A DNA stretch of 64,000 nt from Didymella arachidicola (Eukaryota > Ascomycota > Dothideomycetes > Pleosporales > Didymellaceae): positions 744,001 to 808,000 of the forward strand of contig CM049993.1 of NCBI GenBank assembly GCA_016630955.3, read 5' to 3'. Under the pieces are notes generated by a model that made no database searches, was not told the origin of the DNA, and saw only the letters and a list, made by a program, of their open reading frames with translations. The position numbers and the translations under genes were made by a program. Positions 44,199-55,788 of this stretch are shown one piece after another; within the stretch, counting starts at the first letter, position 1; each line of letters opens with the position of its first letter.

Positions 44199-47100
44199 AT
44201 GGCAGCTTCGGCTGGGCCAGCGACAGCCTACGAGAGCCAGACATTCGATCGGAGTGTGTCGATCGCAGTTGATGATGATATCGGAGCAGCCTCTATTTCG
44301 CCAGCAGGTCGAGATATCTGCTTGGCCAGTCGGACAGGACTACGCATCTTAGATCTCGACAACTTGTACACACCTCCACTGTTCATTGCCAACCAGTCCT
44401 CATGGGATGTCGCAGACGTTCAGTGGTCGCCATTTGCTGCACGTGCAGAATGGATTGCATCGACACGAAACCAGCTTGCCCTGGTGTACAATCTGTCGAT
44501 GTCACACAATTCCAAGAAGGCTCCCATTGAGTACACGCTACGTGCCCATGATCGCGCCATCACCGACATCAATTTTTCTGCTCATCATCCGGATCTTCTG
44601 GCTACCTGCGGAATCGATAGCTTTGTCTTCGTTCATGACTTGCGCTCCCAACGAGCACCGCTCAAGCTTGCCGACTTCACAGCAGGCGCAACCCAGGTAA
44701 AGTGGAATCGTCAGAACGACAGGATCATTGCCAGTGCGCACGACAAACATCTTCATATCTGGGATGTACGCAAAGGAGCCACACCTCTCACCACTATTGT
44801 TGCCCATAGCACCAAGATCTATGGCATTGACTGGAACCGCTCTGATCCTTCCAAGATCTTGACATGCTCTTTGGATTCGACGATCAAATTATGGAACCAT
44901 GTCGGGAAAATAGGAGCAACGAATACACCTCGTCGAATCATTCACACCAACTATCCGGTCTGGAGAGCCCGTCATACGCCGTTTCCACATGGTATCATTG
45001 CTATGCCACAGCGTGGCAACTCCAGTCTATGGCTTTACAAGCATACCAATGATAGCAGCAGAGATACTTTCACAGACGAAGCCGCTCATGAGTTCCGCGG
45101 GCACAAGCCTGATGCCCAAGTTCGAGAATTCTTGTGGCGAATTCGAGGAGGTACCGATGATAATCTCGACGACCGAGAGTTCCAACTGGTGTCTTGGGGC
45201 ACTGACAGATACTTACATCTTCATCGCGTGGGATCAGAGCTTCTGGAGAAGTCTGTCGGGTTTCGCAAAGGCGAGACTAGACTCGAAGCACCGAATCTCA
45301 TGCGAAGGGGAGCCGCATACGTCACCTATCGCGACGGACCCATACCAACGCAGACAATCAATTCCAATGGTGAGATTACATCACCGCGTGTACCGCCGAA
45401 GGGCAACCTTTCTACCCTCCTCCAGAACTATTCGCTACACAACGATGTGTTCAGCTCGCGGCACGCCGGCGATATTCGATCTCAAACCATTGCCGATACT
45501 CAGACAGCACGAGAAACCATGACCGCTGTTCCAATACGTCGGAATAAGAGTCGTGTAGTCACTCAAATTAAGTGGATGGATGGCGTCAAATTTGGCGGCA
45601 AACAAGACAAGGCTGAGGAAATCCGGACTCGTTCGGAGGAAGAGCACGATGATAGAAGCTCTACCCAAGAGCAAGCCGATCTGGGAGCTGAGATCTCGCA
45701 GGTTGGTAGCAAGTACAAGAAGCTGGAATTCGAGAACATCGATGTGCCGAACCGCCAGCTGACTGTGGCCTTCAACGGGCCATGGGGCGAATACGACCAG
45801 TCGACTGACGAAGTTAAACTTGTTTTTCTGCGACTCACCATCAACTTCCCGGCGGACTACCCAAAAATTGTCGAGACCGAGACAGATGTCGGCTCTATGC
45901 GCACCCCAACGCCGCTAGAAATCAACTTCGAAAAGACTACGGCCTCGATACCAAGAGGAAACCAAGCAGAGTTGGTTGAACGCATGCATCAAATTGCCGA
46001 AACGTGTGCCAGTCAAGAACGCGAGGCACTGGATGCCATCCTCTCTTATGCTCTGGGCGAGCGTGGTTTCCAGGATAGCCTCCATCTCCCTGAAGATCAC
46101 CATTCGTCAGACGAACTTGACAACTTGCCAGAAGAGGAAAGCTCGAGCGAAGACGACGAGAATGAAGGCGAGTTTACGAACGACGCCATGCAATCGTCAC
46201 ACACGAACGCCAATGTGCCGCTTCCTGTGCAGTGCTCAGTGCGCTTCTCTGCTTCTGGATCGTTAGTGGTGGCTAGAGTACCTCTGATTAGGATGCCGCC
46301 ACTTCTCACGACTAGCCCGTTCCGTATCAATCGGACTATACGCCATGGGCCACCCAAAGACGACATCTTCGATTCATTCGGTCGATTTGCATCTCATGAC
46401 GCCGAAGATTCAGATGCAGGCTCCTCGCCCGGATCATCAGAGGCATCATGGGAATCATCAAGCTCACCTTCGTCCGCATCGGGCTCAGAACCTGCGGTCG
46501 AAGCGCATCTAGGCACCTTCCAGCCACCGATGGCGTGGCAGAAGGCAGGACGGTTCCAATCTCGCAACTCACTCCCATCCTCAAACGGCGCAGCAAAACC
46601 TGCGGCCAGGAACAGATTCATAGTTTCCATACTCTCCACGGCCGTCGAGGATTTTGTGCCTAGTAAACGTAATCTGGCGGAGGAATATCGCATTTTTGGA
46701 CCCGGGCCAGAGGTGTGTAAGCATAATGCTGACGTAGCGAAAAAGAACGGATTAGACGATCTGTCAGACATCTGGATGCTTTGCAGCCTGATCCTGAGCA
46801 ACGAGGTGCCATTAGAGATACTGCCCCAACCACACAGAAGAGAACAAATCGTTGTACTAGCTCGCCGAGCTCTTGTAAGGATCAAGCGTAAGGATAGCGG
46901 CCTCGACCTCCAGTTTGACGATGCAGATACCGTCATGAACCCTCGTCTCAAAGGGCGTATCAAATGGGGTCACCATGCTATCGTAACTTGGCTTATTCCG
47001 GCCTTGTTCGATCATTTTGAACGTCTCGCCGACACACAGATGCTGGCAATGTTGTCCTGCATCTTCGCAGAGCCCGCTGCTCGTGAAGGCGTCACTTCGG

Positions 47101-49046
47101 CAATGGCAAAGATGAGACGCTCTCATCTGCCAATGTCGATGACCGCACCGGCATTCTCTTTGGACTACTTTGCATCTCAAGAGATTGCGTGGAGTCTCTT
47201 CAATCCAACTATCTCTGTACCATCGACACCATCGCACTCGCGCTTTGCGACACCAGATAACTCATTCTCTTGGCAGAAGCTTGACACCTACGGTAGTCAT
47301 AGTAGCTCGAATGGCCAATGGGGCAGCGATGCAATAGCTTCTGGGCCTGTCACCCCTCACTCCACCGATAATACACCTCCTGTTGTGTCTAGAACCTCAA
47401 CCATAAGGACTGCTCACACGACAACTCATACGCCATACTCTACATCGCCAGAACAAAGCCATCACAATCTCAAGCGGGCTTCTACAGCGAACTTCGCAAG
47501 CGCTATTGCCACTTTATCCCGGCCATTCGCCAATGCCATGTCAGCATCGCCGCCTGTCAGGTCTCGTATTGAGGATCTGTCAACGTCAGCGCCCGCAAGC
47601 GGGGTCACATGGGGTACAACGACGTTCTACGGCAGTGACTCCCAAGATCACAGTACTCTTGCGCCAGCTCGTATCGCACACCACAAACGCGCCAGTTTCG
47701 TCGAAACAGAACACATAAATGCTGGTGACCTGTATGACTCTGATGAAGAAGACGAAAGGCCTACTGACAGCGGGACTGCACAATATGAAGGCTCGTCTGA
47801 GCATCGCTCGTCTGTTACCAAGATTGCTGGTACTGGAGTCGAATCAGAAGGAAGAATCAGGGTCACGCTCAAGAACCAGGATCAATTCGATGATGAGTCC
47901 TGTCTCAGTAGACCTTTACTGGACATGAGCAAAGATTGGCTGTATCGCGCCTGGAGAGAGCAGTACGCCGAGATGCTGAGTGGGTGGGATCTAGTTCAGA
48001 CAAGAGCAGAGGTCTTGAAGTTCAATGGGTTGGTATCTTACTTTCCTCCGGACGACTTGCGTGGTAGCTTGAAAGCTGGTTCGCTGCATCTTGCGATGAA
48101 GAAAGGGATTACAGACGGGGAAGAGAACGAGACGTCAAGGCAGCGGTCGTCAAGGACATCGACAACGATAATACCGCCCTCGCCTGCGCCTGAGCCGCGC
48201 TCATCGACAGTCCCTCAAAGGCATTTTCCTCTCAACCCAGAAGCCCGCGCCTTTGAGCCGGGTCAGTCGGCATTTACTCACCACGATGACATGATTTTCT
48301 CGGCAGATCTACCAATCGCCTCAGAGAAGTTCCTACAGCTCTCCATACCGGTGCCTACCCCAAACAAAGAGCTTGACGAGAGTGTGGCTGGTTTAGGCAC
48401 ATCGCCGGGACAGGCTAGTCTGCACCCTCGGCAAGGTAGCAGAGCTGGCAGACCAAGTCTATCACGTGGCACGTCAAACATATCGGGCTCCTCAATACTG
48501 GTCGGTAACCGTACACCATCAGTTATACCGACACCGACCACGCCCAAGCGTGCAGCATCCGAGCCTGTCTACAGCTGCAGCATCTGCTGGATCAAAGTCT
48601 CTGGTCGCTTCCGTCTATGTCCATCGTGCGGCCATGTAGCTCACTTCGACTGCATTGATGATGAACTGGGTATGGAGGAAGGTGAATGTGTCGTTGGCTG
48701 TGGATGTGGCTGTGGCTTTGAGGTCGAAGACGAGCGAACTCGGATGGAGGCATACATCGACGAGGTCAGGGCCGCCACGGCTTCGGGCGTCACTTGGGAA
48801 GACGGCGATGCGTGGATGAACATGATGCCTCCAGACTCCGAACTTGCGACACCCAGTGCCTTCTCAGATAACAGCATGTTCGACGGCTTCACCTGGGGAA
48901 GGGGAGTTTCCAAGATCGCAAGCAGTAACAGTGTAAAGGGGAAGGAGAGACCAAGCGGGCGAGGGACACCTAGTCCGACGCTTACCGCAGCGAAGAAAAA
49001 GAAGAGTAAGAAGAAGACCAGGGCTTCGGGGCTGAGCTATTATTGA
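44199..49046 (+). CDS. mtc5: WD40-RWD-zinc finger protein, Mtc5/WDR59 type (SEA/GATOR2 subunit), 1615 aa
   Basis: Subunit of the SEA (yeast) or GATOR2 (animal) complex at the vacuole/lysosome membrane, which relieves GATOR1 inhibition of TORC1 when amino acids are present. Single exon. Residues 15-330 carry WD40 repeats (for example IAWS-type strands, HDLRSQRAPL, HIWDVRKG, SLDSTIKLWN). An RWD domain spans about 500-620 (from KYKKLEFENIDVPNRQL through FPADYPK). Long Ser/Pro-rich linkers follow. A C-terminal RING-like finger begins near 1459 (CSICWIKVSGRFRLCPSCGHVAHFDC, then VGCGCGCGF). This order is that of WDR59 and not WDR24 or MIOS. The ATG at 44199 is chosen because upstream codons overlap ubc13 in antisense. 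The tail ends in a Lys-rich segment. Confidence 0.9.
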   Translation: MAASAGPATAYESQTFDRSVSIAVDDDIGAASISPAGRDICLASRTGLRILDLDNLYTPPLFIANQSSWDVADVQWSPFAARAEWIASTRNQLALVYNLSMSHNSKKAPIEYTLRAHDRAITDINFSAHHPDLLATCGIDSFVFVHDLRSQRAPLKLADFTAGATQVKWNRQNDRIIASAHDKHLHIWDVRKGATPLTTIVAHSTKIYGIDWNRSDPSKILTCSLDSTIKLWNHVGKIGATNTPRRIIHTNYPVWRARHTPFPHGIIAMPQRGNSSLWLYKHTNDSSRDTFTDEAAHEFRGHKPDAQVREFLWRIRGGTDDNLDDREFQLVSWGTDRYLHLHRVGSELLEKSVGFRKGETRLEAPNLMRRGAAYVTYRDGPIPTQTINSNGEITSPRVPPKGNLSTLLQNYSLHNDVFSSRHAGDIRSQTIADTQTARETMTAVPIRRNKSRVVTQIKWMDGVKFGGKQDKAEEIRTRSEEEHDDRSSTQEQADLGAEISQVGSKYKKLEFENIDVPNRQLTVAFNGPWGEYDQSTDEVKLVFLRLTINFPADYPKIVETETDVGSMRTPTPLEINFEKTTASIPRGNQAELVERMHQIAETCASQEREALDAILSYALGERGFQDSLHLPEDHHSSDELDNLPEEESSSEDDENEGEFTNDAMQSSHTNANVPLPVQCSVRFSASGSLVVARVPLIRMPPLLTTSPFRINRTIRHGPPKDDIFDSFGRFASHDAEDSDAGSSPGSSEASWESSSSPSSASGSEPAVEAHLGTFQPPMAWQKAGRFQSRNSLPSSNGAAKPAARNRFIVSILSTAVEDFVPSKRNLAEEYRIFGPGPEVCKHNADVAKKNGLDDLSDIWMLCSLILSNEVPLEILPQPHRREQIVVLARRALVRIKRKDSGLDLQFDDADTVMNPRLKGRIKWGHHAIVTWLIPALFDHFERLADTQMLAMLSCIFAEPAAREGVTSAMAKMRRSHLPMSMTAPAFSLDYFASQEIAWSLFNPTISVPSTPSHSRFATPDNSFSWQKLDTYGSHSSSNGQWGSDAIASGPVTPHSTDNTPPVVSRTSTIRTAHTTTHTPYSTSPEQSHHNLKRASTANFASAIATLSRPFANAMSASPPVRSRIEDLSTSAPASGVTWGTTTFYGSDSQDHSTLAPARIAHHKRASFVETEHINAGDLYDSDEEDERPTDSGTAQYEGSSEHRSSVTKIAGTGVESEGRIRVTLKNQDQFDDESCLSRPLLDMSKDWLYRAWREQYAEMLSGWDLVQTRAEVLKFNGLVSYFPPDDLRGSLKAGSLHLAMKKGITDGEENETSRQRSSRTSTTIIPPSPAPEPRSSTVPQRHFPLNPEARAFEPGQSAFTHHDDMIFSADLPIASEKFLQLSIPVPTPNKELDESVAGLGTSPGQASLHPRQGSRAGRPSLSRGTSNISGSSILVGNRTPSVIPTPTTPKRAASEPVYSCSICWIKVSGRFRLCPSCGHVAHFDCIDDELGMEEGECVVGCGCGCGFEVEDERTRMEAYIDEVRAATASGVTWEDGDAWMNMMPPDSELATPSAFSDNSMFDGFTWGRGVSKIASSNSVKGKERPSGRGTPSPTLTAAKKKKSKKKTRASGLSYY

Positions 49047-49703
49047 GACCGCAGTCTTTCCAGACCTGCCCAACACAGCCGCTTTGGTGCCTATATTGCA
49101 GTCCCCAAAAGTGGGCGGAAGTTTCATGTTGTTGCGAACAATACCCATGTACTACTAGCATGTACACAAACCACACAGAAACACTGGTGCTTTCAGCCTG
49201 CTTGAAGCTGACACGTCAGTCCTGGTTAGCAAAGTCCACTCAGAGAAAGATCGGGATTTGCAATATGGAAAGGCGCAGTCAATGTGTTGATGCGGTATCA
49301 CCAGAATGTGACTGCCGAATGCAGAGCCTCCTGCAGCTGTCACACCCGAACCAGGACTCGACTTGGTCACAACTGTGCACAGGAACACCAGCAGTGTCTC
49401 GAAACAACTCCAGATCTTACAAGTGCCCTGTCATCCCAAGATTCTGGGTGACACCGCACGATAGGCTGCGCCCGATACTGAGCCCTCCATTTGATTCGCC
49501 GTCCATAGCCCGAGCTCCCCGCGTTAGCTTCCTCGAGTGCAAGTGCGAACCGAGACCTCAGGCTGCGTCAGCTCCACTTTAGATACGACCGCCTGGACTT
49601 TATCTTGATAGACTGAAACTTGATCTGGCCAATCTCACCACCATATGGTGGGTCGCGATCCTCCTCCGCGCTGATCGAGCAAACCTCACAGCGAGACCAT
49701 CAC
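49047..49703. other. Intergenic between mtc5 and the Zn2Cys6 gene
   Basis: 657 nt holding the mtc5 3' flank and the promoter of the regulator gene. No gene seen. Confidence 0.45.
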
Positions 49704-52219
49704 ATGGCGGAGACAGCCACTGTTCCGGCACCGCTCGCTTCTCCGCACGCTAGTACGGCATCTCAACCTCGAGCCAAGAACAACGCATCTCAACGATCAA
49801 GGAACAAAGACACAGCGAAAGTATCAGAGAGCAGTAGAGTTGTCAAAAAGAAGCAGTCCAAGAGTCGCAATGGTACGTTCTCAAATCATCCGTCTCTCTT
49901 TATGCGTCACCGACCATAAGAAAGACCGCTCATCATCCCCTGTTATTAATGCTCGATAGGCTGTGTTACCTGCAAAGCAAAGCGGCTTAAATGCGACGAG
50001 ATAAAGCCCATTTGCCAGCAGTGTCTCAAGCGTAACGTTGTGTGCGGAGGCTATAAGAAAGACTTCAAATGGCGGCCGTTTGAAGAACCCGGCAGCACAG
50101 GGAAGTCGTCAGCCAAGGCAAGGAAAGGTAGGCATATCCAGGCCCATCGAAGTTCCTGCTAACTTCGGTAGACTCAAGAAATCTTACCACAGTCCCGGTA
50201 CAGTCTGGCCAAGACTATTTGTCGGATGCCCATCAGCAGTGCTATGATTACCCTGCTGTTGGACAAGATCATCATCAAATTCTTTTACCTCGACCATTGG
50301 CCGATGATGTGTACAATCCGGCGAGCGACATCCAGCCCCGACAGTTTCCATATTTGCTGGCAGAGACGAATTATGCTGCATCGATGTTATCTCCCTTTGT
50401 AATCACCCCACAGTCAATCTCACCAGTTGAGTGTCGTACGCCAGCCTTTCCAGGGTCTGAGAATCTATATGGGCATATGTCCGTAAGAACAGGACCAAAC
50501 GAGAATACTGCCCCACCGAGTGTGGTTGCTGGCCTGTCACCTCGACTCATAGATTTGCTGCTACCCGGGAATGACCACCGCGCACCCCCAGAAGAGTACG
50601 CATCGTATCGGAATCAGCATGAGAACATCTATCAGTTCACGGATCCGGCCCATCCATCAGAAGTGGTCGATGAAGATGTTGAGGAGATTCCGCGAGATTC
50701 GATTTATGATACGAGACCTTGGTCTTTGCGAGAGTCCTCGCCCACCCCATCCAGCTCTTCTGGCTCATCTACAGAATCTCAAAGCTACCGTTTACTCGTG
50801 CAGCTTCAGGACTCTGCTGCGTCGATCGAGGCTATAGCGCGACGATTTCATCGAGACACCTGTGGAGTCTTGTCCGTCAAAGATGGGCCGACTGAGAACC
50901 CATGGCGGACGCTTGTGTGGCCGCTTGCTCGTGACTGTCCAGCTCTCTATCATGCCATTGCATCTATGACATCTTTCCACCAGTCTGCACAGTTCCCACC
51001 CATGCGGATACAAGGCATGGATCACATGCAAACTGCAATACAGGCACTTGCAGAAGGGCTTGGGAATATGCGCTTCGATGCTGCCATATCGACGACATTG
51101 GTATTGGCTTTTGCTGAGTCCTGGGATATGCACATCAGCACAGGCATCAACCACATCAAGGGAGCCAAGATCCTTATTAATCAAGCTCTAGTGCAGCATC
51201 GACAACAGCCCAAGCTAGGGGAGGAGTGGACCCGGCTGAAGTTCCTTTGCAACACGTGGATCTACATGGATGTCATTGCTCGCCTGACATCAGCAGATGA
51301 CGACGATTCCAACGATGTAGATCTCGTCTATAACAATATTCACTCGCCGGGAAGGGCAGATCTGTCACTCGATCCTCTCATGGGTTGTGCACATTCCCTG
51401 TTCCCCATCATCGGTCGAGTAGCATCTCTTATACGAACATCACTGAAATCAGTCGGCGACAACCTAAATTTGTCAATGCAGGCAGCCCATTTAAAGTCGC
51501 AGCTCGAGGAGTGGACGCCGCCATCACGCATCAAGAAACCTCAAGACGAAACAACAAGTCCAAGAGACGCCATCAAGACAGCCACTGCTTATCAATACGC
51601 AACATTGCTGTACCTCCATCAAGCATTTCCTGAGCTTCCATCACTGCCGGCACTCATCCTTGCCAAGAAGGCGTTGTGTGAGCTGGCTTCTGTTGAGCCC
51701 AAGTCTCGGTCGTGTATCATTCACATCTATCCCCTCATGGCCGCCGGCTGCGAGATGGTCGATAATGATGACCGAACTTGGGTAATTCAGAGATGGGAGC
51801 TACTCTCATCTCGGATGAAGCTAGGTATCATCGACAAGTCGCTCACTGTCACAAAAGAGGTGTGGGCTCGACGAGACGCTCGTGCGGCAGAACGCAGTAC
51901 TTTCGAGACATTGCACAATAATAGCATACCCATTGCACAGTCGCAAAAACGGGATCTCGACGCATGCCTCGACAGTAACGATAGCAACGTCTGCTGGCTT
52001 TTGACGATGCCCAAACGGCGGATGACTGACGCAGACGCACAGCAGACACATTTAATAACAGATTTATTTGCATCAGAACGACGTAGGAGTGATGGTTTAC
52101 GACAGGAACATGTAGGCCTTGAACTGCTCGATCCAGATTTCACTGTCAAGGGCCGTCTTCATTGGCTTGGTGTAATGCGGGATTGGAATTGGGAAGGTAA
52201 GGTTCCAGGAGCAATATGA
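49704..52219 (+). CDS. Zn(II)2Cys6 transcription factor, 3 exons, 787 aa
   Basis: Fungal binuclear-cluster DNA-binding regulator, nuclear. Exons 49704-49872, 49960-50127 and 50193-52219; introns of 87 and 65 nt with consistent phase 1. Residues 1-56 are a basic, low-complexity leader. The cluster follows immediately (CVTCKAKRLKCDEIKPICQQ continuing to CLKRNVVC; spacing C2C6C6C2C6C). The middle is disordered, and the rest fits the fungal-specific transcription factor domain 2 (DUF3468/Fungal_trans_2), with helices such as LYHAIASMTSFH and TTLVLAFAESWDMH. Intron 1 separates the leader from the zinc cluster. The target genes are unknown; no metabolic cluster surrounds it. Confidence 0.9.
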
Positions 52220-54376
52220 ACACGCCAAAGGCTAACCGTCATAGTACTACTCGGCTAAGATTGCGACTGCGCATTCGCGAAGATGGAAGATGCTACAGCC
52301 TTAACTAACGCACTTGATCACAAGTGAGTGCAGCTGGCAAAGTAGTCCACCTGAAGCCACGCCTGTGCCGTTCTGATGCCTCCTGGGTCCATACACTATC
52401 TGACAACGGTCTGCATTTTTTCCTGAAAATCTTTCGACATAAATCTACACTCATCGCATCCGTTCAGCGTCAACGTTGGCATTGGACCTCGAGTTTCTCA
52501 GATGCATTCCGGCGAGTAGATCTGTAACCACTGCATAAGTGTCACTCCGGGGGTGAGATCCTCAACGTGCGTGCAAAGCGAGTACTACCGGTCAAAAGTT
52601 GGAAGGTTCATGGTGGCAGAGCTTACTTATGCGTGTGACAGCCCAAGCTGTCGACTGGAAGCAGGAAGACTGTCAATATTCGCGATAGGGGCGACGTGTC
52701 GCTCACGGACGTCCATGGGATATTGGAAGACAGCAGTGACGAGGGTAGCACGTTTGTCTATCGGGGTCTGCTAGGAGTGCTACTGATATCAGAACGCTTT
52801 GTCAGTGCTCGCAGTGCGTTCGGTCTCCTTGTTGGTGTAGTTGTGGATGTCACCCGGACCTGATCGACGAGACCAGATACATTAACGAGACCAATAACAC
52901 CGAGGGTGCTTACAGGGCGATCCACAGACTACTCGCACTTTATGCTCTCCGTGGCATCGCGCTTACACCCACTAATGACCATGCAGGCACATAGCAACGC
53001 CACAGTCGTCTGCCAGCAGTCACCGTGCAGATCATCACACCGTTGAGCATGAGTAGCGCAGGCATTGTAGCGTGAGCCGATCCACGTAATTAAACTATCA
53101 GGTCTTTTTGATCATGCAGGTACCCGAAATGTAACGGCTATCGACACCTGCTGTGCCACGCTTTGAGACCAGTCTCGTCAGACAGATAGACCCCATATGC
53201 AATAAGCCCCGGGGCCTGCAGGGTCTCCACGATTGTCAAACCATGCTGCTCGTTCGAGGAACCAAGCCCGCTCCAGCTCTACGCAAGGCTGCCTTCTTCG
53301 AAGCCCAGTCATTTCCCTACAATCACCAACCTAAGCAATTCCATTCTCGCCTGCACAATCTGAAGTGGTGAGACTACCACGTCCAACTGAACAAATCAAC
53401 AACCCCCCTTCCCACGCCATCTCCGCATCCCCGTCCCCACTCCCTCCAACACAATCCTCGGGTACCGCACCCATCCCCAAGCCCACCAACTGCCTATTCA
53501 GACCTCTGCGAGCAGAGTGCGTGTCCCTGCATCGTGCACCGTCACAGCCGCGAGTCCATCTCGCACGACGCCCCAGCCACCCTACGCGTCATCGCAAGGC
53601 TGACTGGTCGGACTCGTGTGCCGCCTTGTATATCAGTCGACTCGGCCGCGCTAAGCGGGAGACGTACGTATCGCCGGTCCAGGGTGGGATTACGTCGATG
53701 AACGACTTTGTCTTTCGCGGTACTTTTTTTTTCTTTTTTTTTTCTTTTTCTTTTTTTTTTTTTTTTTTCACTAACATTCCCGCAGATGCATCACCAAAGC
53801 CAGCGCTGTCGAGTAGAAAACGGATTGCTACAATCCCCGCCCATTCTCCTACGAGACTATACGCTTTACGCACCAAACTCTCTTCCACGTCTCCCGCACC
53901 TCCACTCCTGTCGATCTAGCTCATGTATATCTCTCGCCTCGCTCTTCCTACATACCTCATCTTACCATCCTTACTCACTGCTTGAGCTTCGTTGTGCTTT
54001 CGGCTACGCTCCGCTAAGCAACATCGTCATCAAACCACATGACCGATGGAGAGCAGGGAGAGATGAGAGGACCTCGCTACATCAGTATTGTATCGGGGGA
54101 AGGTGAGCTGGCTGTGTAGGAGGCTTAGTCTTGACATGGGTGCTGGGTTGGGAATTCGTGTGTGATGGGCGTGTGGGTGCGGGGATATGATGGATAGTAT
54201 GCCAGTGGGGTGTAGGGTGTCAAGTTTGTGGCAGGACAATTAGAGTTCGAGTATTGGAAAGGGACAGATGACGAGCAACAGGGTTGAAGAGATATCGGTG
54301 GGTCTTGCTGCAAATTTCAAGACACTTTGATGAAAGATAGCAGTACAACAATCCTCCAAACTATACCGTACATCTC
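52220..54376. other. Intergenic region, 2.2 kb, with poly-T tract
   Basis: No supported gene. A T-rich run of about 46 nt with a few interspersed C lies at 53723-53768. A 184-codon frame that passes through it (poly-Phe) is an artefact. The remaining frames look random. Confidence 0.5.
53723..53768 (+). repeat. Poly-T / oligopyrimidine tract
   Basis: About 46 nt of T interrupted by three single C. Low-complexity sequence. It may be a slippage product or a nucleosome-poor poly(dA:dT) element. No adjacent element shows transposon features such as an RT gene or target duplication. Confidence 0.8.
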
Positions 54377-55471
54377 TCAAGACCTCCGCTCCAGACTCTC
54401 AATCTCCTTCTCTACTCTCCTCACCTCCCCCTCAAGAACCCCCTTCCTCCTCGCCAAATCCCTAACCCCCTCCCCCGCCCTCCCATACAACCTCAAACTC
54501 ACCTCCGCCAGCTTCTCTCGATCCCTCAACGCCCTCTCGCCCACCCCCTGCCCCCTCCTAAACTCCTTCAGCGCTTGCACAAACTCCGCCGGCGGCGGGT
54601 GTGCCAACGTGTACGCCTTGGCTTGCAGACCGAGAAGCGTAGCGCGCGAACGCAGGAGTTCAGCGCGTGCTTTGGTGTGGCGGGCGAGGGAGCCGTGTTG
54701 GGTCTGCTCGAGGATGCGGATTGAGGTTGTGAGGGTTTGTGTGTGGAGGGTGAGGAGGGAGGTTAGTGTGTTTGTGAGGTGTGTGCGTGCGGTGAGGAGG
54801 TTGTGTGGGAGGGTGAGGGTTGCGGATGTCACGAGGTCTTCTGCTACAGTCGAGAGGGAGTCTGGGGGTGGGGTGGCTAGGGGTGAGGCGAGGGTGCAGA
54901 GGTGGGTGGTTAGTGTTTGGAGTTGGGTTGAGGTGGCGGTGGCAATTATGTCGATGTTGTCCAGGAATACAGCGATATCTCCCGAGAGGATGTCGCGGTC
55001 TGAAGGGTTCTGTATCTGGCCTGAGAGCAGCGCCGAGACGATGTCAATGCATGCGTGGAGGTCGTCCGGTAGGGTTGGCGCGCGCGAGGGAAGGGTCGCC
55101 AGCGTGCTTATGAGTAGTTGTGTGCTGAGGAGAGTTGAGCGGGCAGTTGTCAGGTTCTTGGGGGGTTGTTAGCAGTGCTCGAGACTATGCTGTGTGGCGA
55201 GAAGGATAAGGAGAGGAAAAAAACAAAGGTCCCAGACAGCTGAGAAGTAGCGAGACAACACCACGACCATCCCTATAGAGCCAACATGAATCTCACAATT
55301 TGACAAATAAATGAACGTTCATCTCACCTGCCGAATCTCGTCATGCAAGCGCTGCTTCTTCGTATCCCTCGTCGAGCCATCAGGATTCAGTTTGCGCGTA
55401 CACAGATCCTTATACAGCGTCCCAAACCCCGGATTCCGCTGCAACGTCGTCGGATCTACGGGCGGCAACAT
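54377..55471 (-). CDS. Conserved fungal protein of unknown function, 2 exons, 307 aa
   Basis: Exons (read downward) 55328-55471 and 54377-55156, joined over a 171-nt intron (GTGAGA donor, branch GCTAAC, acceptor CCCAAG) in phase 0. The N terminus (MLPPVDPTTLQRNPGFGTLY, then KDLCTRKLNPDGSTRDTKKQ) has the look of an ascomycete family I recall only as hypothetical protein. The remainder is Leu/Ala/Thr-rich and helical, with a strong C-terminal coiled coil (LERRS end, many Arg/Glu heptads). No signal peptide, membrane helix or catalytic motif. A scaffold or tethering role would fit a coiled-coil protein, but that is a guess. Confidence 0.75.
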
Positions 55472-55788
55472 GTTTGCATGCGTGAGGTTGTAGACGTGTA
55501 ATGGCCAGCGGGGAGAAGGGAGCTAGTGCTGTGTTTGGTGTTTACGATGAAGCGAATGGAGCTACTAGGCTAGGAACGGCTAGATGTGGGACCCTCGCGT
55601 CAATCGGGAGTACCGTATGGATCTGATGAGCGACTAGACCGGCACTCACACGGTTTTTGATCAGAGAGATAAAAAAAAACGATGATAGTAGATTAAATAT
55701 GCATGGCCAGGACAAGGTTTCTACTCGCCAAATCCCAACCCGGTCCGTCGTGGCCGCGAAGCAACTCCATGTTAAAGTTCAAAATATT
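55472..55788. other. Short intergenic region
   Basis: 317 nt between two minus-strand genes, holding the upstream gene's 3' flank and the promoter of the 307-aa protein gene. Nothing else seen. Confidence 0.5.

Noticed and set aside
53365..53919. 184-codon plus-strand ORF
   Set aside because: Kept open by a poly-T tract that translates to Phe/Ser; low-complexity artefact.
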